A stretch of DNA of 64,000 nucleotides from Erythroxylum novogranatense (taxonomy: Eukaryota; Streptophyta; Magnoliopsida; Malpighiales; Erythroxylaceae), in the NCBI GenBank assembly GCA_029891385.1, contig CM057232.1, positions 65,533,824 through 65,597,823 on the forward strand, given 5' to 3'. Each line of letters begins with the position of its first letter. The stretch's first letter is position 1. This document shows positions 56,387 through 64,000 of this stretch, piece by piece. The notes under the pieces were generated by a model, which worked only from the letters and a program-made list of their open reading frames with translations, was not told the DNA's origin and made no database searches. A program made the translations under genes and the position numbers.

Positions 56387-56598
56387 GCTCAGGATCTACG
56401 AACTGTTTGGTTTTCTTCACGCTTGTTTCCTTCTTGTCTAAGCTTCTGTTTTCGTTCGTTCGTTCTTGCTCCCAATTCTTAGAAATTTCATTCGACCGTT
56501 GTTCGATTTCCCCATTTCCAATCTCTAAATAGGTAGGTCCTTTTTCTTCATTCCCTCTTCTAAAGCTTTCGTTTCCAAAAATCTTTTTCTCGGTAAGC

Positions 56599-57822
56599 AT
56601 GTCGACGGGTAGTTCTAGAAGTATGGTAGGAGGTATCGAGGAAGTGTCGACGAAAGAAAGAAAAGACGGGTTGGTTGTGGAGATGGTGCCGAGAGGTGAA
56701 TCGAAGATGGGGTTGGGAGAGTTCGTGGTGATCATTAGGTGTAACATTCCTCGTCCGGGGCCTAGTGTGGCTATCGATAACGAACGAATCTTGACAATCT
56801 GAGTGGGTATTTCTTGTTTAGAGAGCTTTTTCTAGGTTGGCGGCATGAGGCTTCCATACGCCCCGATTATCGACGAGGTGTGTGCGCCTTCGGTGATCTG
56901 AGTCAAATCCCTCCGAATGGCTGGAGGTTTATTAATGGTTTGGCTTTGCTATGCCATCAGTTCGGCTGCCCTCCGTCAGTTGGCATCCTCCGCCACTTTT
57001 TAAGAATGGGTCAGAGCTCAATGATTGGGGCTGGGATTCCTCATTTTCAGTATAGGGATGCCCGATATCGCCCGGATGTGACTCCCGCGAAAGTCACTTC
57101 TTGGCGTACGAAGTACTTCTTTATGAAGCCCCCAGGGTCCTCCTTCGAGTCTCGACCGTGGAGGTATCCTTTAACCGAGCAGTGGAATGACGTGTCGACC
57201 GTGTCTCCTAGTAGAGAGGAGTGGGAGGTGGTCGATCGTATAAAAGAGCTCGGCAGATATGACTTTACTCGACTCGTTCAGGGGTACTTCGGGGGAGTCA
57301 GGGCCAATTCTTTCCTCATTGATCCCCCACCGCGAATTAGCGGGCTAGGAGAGGAGACCGCCCCGTCCGGTTGACTCCTCGTGATTGAACTAATTGCTGT
57401 ATTTTTTAGCATTGATTTTACTTTCTAACTTAATTTATCGTTGTGCAGCCATGGTGAAGATGGGAGATGCTTCCGCCCGAACTTCTAAGTCAAAGAAGAG
57501 GGCCGCTCAGAAGGAAAAGGGGAAAGAGGTAGAGACTGGTGAGGGCGCTGCTTTGTCTGTGGGGTTGGGCTCCTTCGCAGTGCCGATGGATGTTCCACCT
57601 GCCGGGGACCGCCCTGCCGCTTTGGTGTCATTGCCGATTGTGCCGGTCGGCGCGGGCCAGGCAATTCTGGTAGAGGAGGAGGAGGAGGAGGATGCGGGGC
57701 CTCCTCTTAAGAGGAAGAGATTGGTTCGGCTGGGTGATCTACCGTCCAGCCCGACAAGTCGAGTCGGGACGGGGAAAGAGAAGAAAGGCAAGGGGAAGGT
57801 GCGAGCCGCGAACTCTGGGTAG
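56599..57822 (+). pseudogene. Gypsy-type transposon protein (PF04195-like), two exons, frameshifted
   Basis: ATG 56599 opens a frame to 56802; the homologous reading continues in another frame (56781-57369) from 'LFRELFLGWRHEA' through 'IPPNGWRFINGLALL' and 'WRTKYFFM'. This layout matches the plant 'putative gypsy type transposon' domain. A GT at 57370 and an AG at 57447-57448 join 57369 to 57449 in frame, giving a second exon rich in Lys, Ala and a run of Glu with a KRKR-type basic patch, ending at TAG 57820-57822. A single frameshift near 56800 makes it a pseudogene as given. Function unknown. Confidence 0.6.
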
Positions 57823-57829
57823 TGGGAGT

Positions 57830-58917
57830 TGTTGGATCGCGTACGGTCCGAGTATTCACAATACGCTGCGGAAAAGATCATACAAAATATCACGTATAAT
57901 CGAAAATACGAAGGATTAACGAAAATACCTTATTTTCGTGGATAGGTTGCTTCTTTTTCTTTTCCGGATTCCAAGACACTGCAAATTGCTAATGCCCTCT
58001 ACCGGTATCCACACGAGCGTGCACGATCCGGGCTGCGGCTGTAGTGTGCTAGCACGTCCTGAAAACTTTTCTAAACACCGCACGATCTTTCTCTTGGATG
58101 GCGGCTAGGGTTTCCTGACACTTGTGTCGTCAACCTAATGAGACCTAAGCTTCTCTATTTATAGAGAAACCCTAATCTCATTTAGGCCCTATTAAGTTTC
58201 GGCCCATTATATCATATATAATAAAAGCCCGACAACTTAATTAAATCTAGCCCAATAAATATATCTAAATATATTTATTCAACACCTAATAAATTAGGCC
58301 CGAGAGAATAAGCCCGATCACATCACTCTTTGTATGCGACCACATAGGCTCATTTGATGTTGGCAATGGGCTTGATTACACTTCAAGGCCCATAAGTCAT
58401 AAGCGGCCTCTAGCAAGACATTATGACTACCCAAATCAAATGAGGATCGATAATCCGATTTAACCTGTAATCATGGTTATAAGCTCAGTCCTTTTGTAAC
58501 ACGATATCAAGATTAATCACAAGGCATGGTACATGTCAACCTTTGATTAATCATAGTTTCTTGATCCCCAAGTTGATTGATTATAACAAATGACATTGAT
58601 GACTCTTCATCAATTCATTTGAGCACGGCCATGCATTTCTTCAGTCACACTTGTCAAGAGGCCCAATGATATCTCTCTCATTTAAAAGAGGTACAAATCT
58701 CATCTACGTCATTCACATCCCTCCGCATGATTCATTTAGTATCCAACATAAGACTATATGTTATTCGGTTAAAAATAGCTTAGTCTAATATCAAAACACT
58801 AAATTCCTCATGTAGGGAACCATGATGACTTCAGGTCAAAGGACTAAAGTCAAACCATATAAAGAATCACTAATGACATGAAACCATGTAGTATTCTTTA
58901 TGTGGGTCGGTCCAATA
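57830..58917 (-). mobile_element. Copia-like LTR L, interrupted by element G
   Basis: On the + strand it starts TGTTGGATCGCG and ends GGTCGGTCCAATA. In the minus sense it would start T(A/G)TTGGACCGACCCACATAA, a common plant LTR start, with a TATAAATA box at 58170 to 58160 followed by 'GAGAAGC'. Its right-hand neighbour is the first base of the LTR of G, so whether this is a solo LTR or part of a longer element cannot be seen. Confidence 0.6.
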
Positions 58918-61249
58918 TGTTAGACCCCAAATTTTTGTTTTCTTGAAGTTATTAAGTATGAAATTATTTGAATTATGATTTATGGTATAGTTTGATTTTA
59001 TTGAGAATATTCATGGAAAATTTGGATTTAATTGAGTTTGGTATGAAATATGTGTTTATGGAATAAGTGTTAGGAAGAGTAAAAATGGTTATGAAAGGGT
59101 AATTATGGTTAAGGGCATATTGGTCAAGTATTTGAGTTAGGATGATTTTAGCCTAAGTAAGGAGGGGCATTTGAGTCTTTGGTTTATTATGTAGGTTAAA
59201 GAAATTAGATTAAGGAAATAAAGAGAGAAAAGAAGAATAAGAAGAAATAAAAAGGGAGAAAGAACGGAGAGAGTGGGTGGCGGTGAAGGAGAAGAAGAGA
59301 GGAAGAAAAGGGAAGCTTTCGTTTGTCAATTTTTGTCAGATTTCAAGCACTCTTAAGGTAAGTTATACTCTTCTACTCTTGTTTAGGTTGAATCAAACTC
59401 TAGATTGGCATGGATTGAGTAGAAATCGTTGGTTTAGGGTTTATGGGAAAACTTAGGTAGATTTGCATGGGTTGTTGAGTTGTTGATGTTTTTGGTGTTA
59501 GAATAAGTGTAGAATGGAAGTATATGACATGATTTATGGCTTAGATGTGTTGTACTTGAAAAAGAGAAGGATTTAGGGTTGAAAATGTCGGAGATCTGGG
59601 TTCGGGAGTCGACCCTCCCGTCCGCACGACGCGACGTGCTCATGAAACACGCTTGCGCGTCTTGAAAACTTCTCGTCGTCGCGCGTCGTGATTTTTCTTT
59701 CGGCGGCGAGAGGCTGGCCCTCGCCCATGGCGTCTGAGGCGTCTGTGACCTTGCCATGGCCTTGAGTCGTTCCTTGTGGCGAACTCAAAATATTCTGCTG
59801 TTTTGTTTTAGTGTTTCGCATATCTTTTGATACAGAAGTCCTTTTGGGGTGATTTTTAAGGCGTTGTGAACTAGAGTCATAGATCTACAAGTTATGTGAA
59901 GGGATGAAGTAATGAATTGGTTTTTAAGACTATGGAATTTTTGATGAAAGTTAAGAATGGAACTTTTGTTTCAAAGATGAGTTATTAAATGAGATTTTGG
60001 TTCTTATTTTAGGAGAACAAGAGAGGCAAGTGGATCGAGAGGCCTGAGGAAATTCATTTCTAGGCAAGAATAAGCAAGGAAATTCAGGTGGGTTCATGTT
60101 TATAATAAAGCATATAAGTTACTCATTGTTTAGTTCAAATCAAGCAAGATCTCATGCATTTACATTACATCATCCACGATCGCATTGCATACTACCATGA
60201 ATGATTATATTCTGCATTATGATTTGCATTCATGATTATTATCAAGATTTTACAAAGGAATGTCTTCCTTTCACGAATACAAGTGCATGAAATCAAGTTT
60301 CTGAAATATTTATGACAAGCAAGTTTACAAGAAAGATTACAAGCAAGTGCTAGATTGGCAAACAAGTTTACAAGAACAAGTTGAATTATGCATACTTATG
60401 TGGGTTTGTGGTGTCCCTCACGATAGTCAAGTGCACATTGACTCACGAAAAGGCTTCTCCCTTTGCTTGTGTGCATGTGGTTATCCCACAAGGATTCCCT
60501 CACGAAACTACGTCTACACATCAACATTTCGATGGCTATGTGTAGTACGTCACGAACCCGGGACACCCAAACCATCATGTTATGTGCTATGATTTGTTAT
60601 GTGACATGCATCATGATTTGTTCAAGAATCAAGCATTTTGCAAGAAATGACTCATACATGCTCTAGTATTATGATTTCAACAAGTATCACGGCAATGAGA
60701 TATTTTGAATATTTTTGCTTATAGCGATATTATAAATATGTCCCCACGAGCTTTATAGCTCACCCCCTCTAATCTCCCCATGCGGTGTGAGCGGAGATCG
60801 AGTGAGTCATAAGTTTCGGCAGCACTCCCGTTTTCATTTCATTATGTTTATTTATTTTCAATGTTATGTTTTGGACGACAAGACCTTAGTTACATGTCAA
60901 GTATCATTGGTTCAAGAGTGTTTTAGATTTTGGCTCTTGAATTCAAAGTTGTGATCCGATTTGAGATATTCGTAAATCTTTATGAAACTCTTCTTTGGAG
61001 CATGAATTAGGAATATGTTTAAAAGCACGAAAGTTTCACGATGGGTCCATTGAACTTCCGATGGTCTCTTTTCTAAATCATTTAATTTGCATGTTTGGAT
61101 GTAATTGTTTAAATAAGCAGGTTTGCAAGTATGTTTTTCCAACAGGCCCATTACTCTTCCGCGGGTCTTTTTCGTTTAAATGTATTATGATCACGTTTTC
61201 CCGCCACGCTCTCACGACAGACGTTGGGCTCCGGCAGCGTGGTCCAACA
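58918..61249 (+). mobile_element. 5' LTR of chromovirus G
   Basis: 2,332 bp, TGTTAGACCCC...GGTCCAACA, the reverse complement of the A and B LTRs along its length. It contains a CpG-rich palindrome region (59625-59755), a donor-like AAG|GTAAGTT (59358), an acceptor TTTTAG (60012) and a second donor CAG|GTGGGTT (60088). Confidence 0.9.
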
Positions 61250-61266
61250 TGTTTGGTATCAGAGCG
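61250..61266 (+). other. Primer binding site of chromovirus G
   Basis: TGTTTGGTATCAGAGCG next to the LTR, identical to that of A on the opposite strand. Confidence 0.85.
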
Positions 61267-61411
61267 CCTAGGTTTTTGATCTAGGGCTGCATGACATTGC
61301 TTTCAAGAAATAACTTGCACGGCTTTACACGCTTTGAACTGTTTTTGCATACTTTGAAAATTGTCGTACTTGAACTAAAGTTTTCAATGGTTTTCTATTC
61401 AAGGAGTGAAC

Positions 61412-62500
61412 ATGCCACCTCGAAGGAGAATTCGGGGAGCTACGACTCGATCTCATTCTCGTCGAGGAATCTGAGATGAATCTCATATTCCTCGGGGCCG
61501 GGACACACTCTGTTCGATTTGAGGCACCTAGTTTGCAACAAGAGTGCCTCCTCCGCCTCCTCCTATGCCTCGGGGACTCCCATGAATCTGAGTTTCTTTC
61601 AAGCCTTTGCACGAGCTTTCACGTATGCCATGGGGCGAGGATCGAAGATGCCGATGCAAGCTTCGATGAGCGAGTGGAGCGGTATGACAAGCTCCGGAAG
61701 TTTGGGTATGGGATTTGATGGGACTACCAATCCGAAGAGGTGAAGCACAGGTTGAAGAGGACCGAGAGGGTCTAGTTGAGATGAGATGCTCGAGATGAGG
61801 ACAAGCTCGATTATCTTTGTCGGTTTGTTGCGAGGTGGCGACTTGCATTGGTGGGAGTCGATACCTCACGGTCAGTTGTTCCTTGGTCTTGACATGGAGG
61901 GACTTTGTGGAAGTGTTAGGAAGAAGTATCTCTCCGGGGTTTATGTGCAAGATAAGGCTAGAGTTTTTGAATCTTCTGCAGAGGATATGAGTGTGGCTGA
62001 TGCAGTGAAGTTCACACGGCTTTCACGATATCGACAAACATTGTAGCAGAGAGAAGACAAGTGCCGAAGTTTGAGGAGGTCTTCACTTGGGAATCGGGAG
62101 AAAGTCTGATTCACAATTTCTGTGATTATCGGCGATTAGTGGATCTTTGCTCTCCAGTGAGAAGTTGGAGAATATCAAGAATAAGCGAATAAGAAGAAAA
62201 GAACAGGAGCGAGTTTCAAAAGGGTGCTAGTGCTCCATTGCTGAGAGGAGCACGAGGAGTACTCATAGTCGAGTGAAGTAGGTAGCGGTGGGGCTACCAG
62301 AACAAGCAGTGAGAGGCTGTTTGAGGCAAGCTTCTCATGTGGGAGGTGCCGTGGAGCGGAAGGAGCAGTTCACCTATCCCTTATGTGACCGATGTGGGAA
62401 GCATCATCGAAGTGCCTCGAGATCACTTGGAGTTTGTTTGAATCACGAGAGAAGGTCATATAGCCAGCGGTGTCCACAGTGCAAGACGGAGGGTCAGATT
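61412..62500 (+). pseudogene. Gag of chromovirus G, heavily disrupted
   Basis: Begins ATG CCA CCT CGA AGG (MPPRRR, like A) and soon hits TGA near 61471. Matching gag text continues in three frames (for example 'LHWWES', 'YVQDKARVFE', 'LCDRCGKHH'). Many of the differences from A are one- or two-base changes at CAG/CTG sites. The CCHC knuckle is ruined. Confidence 0.8.
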
Positions 62501-62676
62501 TGAGCTCTAGGCGTGCGAGGCAGTGGGAACGAGCGATTCTTGAGTGGCGATTACGGGATCTGCGAGGAAGACTGTTCCTCGAGGAAGGCCAAGAGGTCAG
62601 GCGCCGGCAAGAGTGTTTGCCATGACCGGGAGGAAGCTGCAGCCGCTTTGAGGTTGTCCGGGTATGGCTCGATTAT

Positions 62677-62997
62677 TTGATTCTTGATATTGTGTTGATT
62701 GATTACGGTTCCACACTCTTTTGTTTCGCTAGCATAACATTGCATGGTGTGAGTTACATGCCTTTGGATAGGCCTTTGGTTGTTAGTACTCCGCTAGGGA
62801 GGAATGTGGTGATCAGTCAGATGTATAAGCAGTGTGAGCTCTTCATAGATGGTGCTAGATTGGTAGTGGACTTACTACCGCTAGACCTTAGAGGGTTAGA
62901 TGTTATCCTGGGGATGGATACTATGGAGAAGTATTTGGCCAAGCTGGATTGTGGTCAGAAAGAGGTAGAGTTTGATCTGGGCAATGGTGAGAGGTGA
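62677..62997 (+). pseudogene. Protease of chromovirus G with altered active site
   Basis: 106 residues closely matching A ('[20 protein letters not shown]', '[18 protein letters not shown]'). The active-site triplet is D-Y-G in place of D-S-G ('VLIDYGSTL'), which should abolish aspartic protease activity. It stops at TGA after 'LGNGER'. Confidence 0.85.
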
Positions 62998-63251
62998 TCT
63001 TGGAGGAGATAGGAAGACACCATCGCTGAGATGATTCGGTATATTAGGTGAAAGGATGATAGGCGAGGATGTGAAGCTTTCTTGGCGCATGTTGTAGATG
63101 CCGATGTGCATGAAAGGAAATTAGAGGATTTCCCGATTATGAGGGAGTTTCCAGATGTTTTCCCGGATGAGTTACGGGTTTGCCGCGGTGAGAAATCGAG
63201 TTTGCCATTGACTTGATTCCGGAGCTGCGCTTATTTCTATCCATATACAGG

Positions 63252-64000
63252 ATGGCTCCAGCTGAGTTGAGGGAGCTTAAGGAACAGTTGGAGGAACTGT
63301 TAGAGAAGGGTTATGTCAGGCCGAGTTCGTCTCCTTGGGGAGCACCGGTTCTGTTTATTAAGAAGAAGGACGGATCATGGTGGATGTGCATTGATTATCG
63401 GAGACTCAACAAGGTAACAGTTAAGAACAAGTATCCGTTGCCACGGATAGATGATCTGTTTGACCAGCTGCAGGGAGCTAGGGTTTTCTCCAAGATTGAT
63501 CTCAGGTCAGGCTATCATCAGCTCAGAATCAAGGAGTCTGATGTTAGCAAGACAGCATTCAGGACCCGTTATGGGCATTATGAGTTTTTGGTCATGCCAT
63601 TCGGTTTGACCAATGCTCCAGCTGCTTTCATGGATCTCATGAATAGGGTTTTCAAGGAGTTTCTGGATCAGTTTGTCATAGTGTTCATAGATGACATTTT
63701 GGTGTATTCTAAGAGTGAAGAAGATCATGAGGAGCATCTCAGGACTGTTTTGCAGACTCTTAGGGAGAGAGAGCTTTATGCTAAGTTCAGCAAGTGTGAG
63801 TTTTGGCTTCATGAGGTGACTTTCCTTGGACATGTGATTTCGCAGGATGGGGTACATGTTGATTCGAGAAAAGTTGAAGCGGTAGTAAGTTGGCATGTAC
63901 CCAAGACAGTGACAGAGGTGAGGAGTTTTCTGGGTCTTGCAGGTTACTACAGAAGGTTCGTGGAGGGATTCTCCATGATAGCTGCTCCGATGACCAAGCT
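63252..64000 (+). CDS. Reverse transcriptase of chromovirus G, 3' truncated by window end
   Basis: Open from ATG 63252 to the window end, about 249 residues. It covers '[17 protein letters not shown]', 'CIDYRRLNK', '[10 protein letters not shown]', 'TNAPAAF', the catalytic FIDD and '[14 protein letters not shown]', and is clean in the last 750 bp. It keeps the canonical NAPAAF and FLGHV residues that are changed in A. One oddity is Trp where A has Arg in 'GSWWMC'. The frame upstream, to the protease, is broken. Confidence 0.92.
   Translation, partial: MAPAELRELKEQLEELLEKGYVRPSSSPWGAPVLFIKKKDGSWWMCIDYRRLNKVTVKNKYPLPRIDDLFDQLQGARVFSKIDLRSGYHQLRIKESDVSKTAFRTRYGHYEFLVMPFGLTNAPAAFMDLMNRVFKEFLDQFVIVFIDDILVYSKSEEDHEEHLRTVLQTLRERELYAKFSKCEFWLHEVTFLGHVISQDGVHVDSRKVEAVVSWHVPKTVTEVRSFLGLAGYYRRFVEGFSMIAAPMTK

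Larger units (their letters stand above)
55298..57829 (+). mobile_element. Degenerate gypsy-type transposon K (Transposase_28-like gene, LTR-like leader)
   Basis: The segment contains CCTCCGACGCTCAAGTCAGT text (about 55421-55445) common in plant Tat/gypsy LTRs, a tandem repeat (55829-56095), a TATAAAT box (56380-56386) and a spliced ORF (56599-57822). It begins inside copia J gag and is cut at 57830 by LTR L. Exact ends and target repeats are not seen. Confidence 0.5.
58918..64000 (+). mobile_element. Chromovirus G, same family as A, 5' half only
   Basis: 5' LTR 58918-61249, primer site, gag, protease and RT on the + strand, running off the window end. RT and protease are highly similar to those of A. 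The left target repeat would be CAATA (58913-58917); the other end is not visible. Confidence 0.9.

Overview
This window is plant nuclear DNA, most likely from a eudicot. It holds one intron-rich host gene with GT-AG introns, AT-rich spacers, and many plant-type LTR retrotransposons, both Ty1/copia and Ty3/gypsy chromovirus. I see no rRNA, tRNA gene, CRISPR array or bacterial-style operon. I do not name a species.

Layout. (1) 2-5536: the 3' part of a gypsy-like element carrying a plant-transposon-domain protein. Its LTR is split by an opposite-strand solo LTR of the same family, with target duplication AGGAG. (2) 5537-7773: AT-rich spacer with two tandem repeats. (3) 7774-41051: one old copia element (called D here, + strand) whose two LTRs lie 33 kb apart because other elements inserted into it. 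These are a complete chromovirus A (9090-30076, - strand, TSD CACTT), which itself contains copia element E (10394-19842, TSD AATTC) and solo LTR F (24302-26450, TSD ACAAT); solo LTR B (31193-33382, TSD TATCT); and solo LTR C (34098-38084, TSD TATAA). (4) 41120-41431: a possible terminal exon fragment of an unknown gene. (5) 41831-53428: the only convincing host gene, a nine-exon renalase-like FAD/NAD(P)-binding oxidoreductase predicted at 368 residues. Its third intron carries an antisense copia element H (43120-47920, TSD GTTTT). (6) 53429-58917: a LINE tail, a copia leader and gag fragment (J), a spliced gypsy-type-transposon gene (K), and a copia LTR (L). (7) 58918-64000: the 5' half of a second element (G) of the same family as A, cut by the window end.

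How it fits together: five insertion junctions inside element D are fixed to the base by target duplications, so the relative order of insertion can be read directly. The element proteins follow the usual orders: gag-protease-integrase-RT-RNase H in copia, and gag-protease-RT-RNase H-integrase-chromodomain in the chromovirus. Almost all are broken by stops and frameshifts.

Most interesting signals: evenly spaced CpG-rich ten-base palindromes (type CGTCGCGACG or CGTCATGACG) recurring in unrelated LTRs, about 65 bp upstream of a TATA box in one family; a conserved splice-donor / mini-exon / donor layout inside the chromovirus LTRs; a 45-bp minisatellite inside the LTRs of E; and a pattern of disruptions at CTG/CAG sites that may reflect sequencing error rather than real decay.
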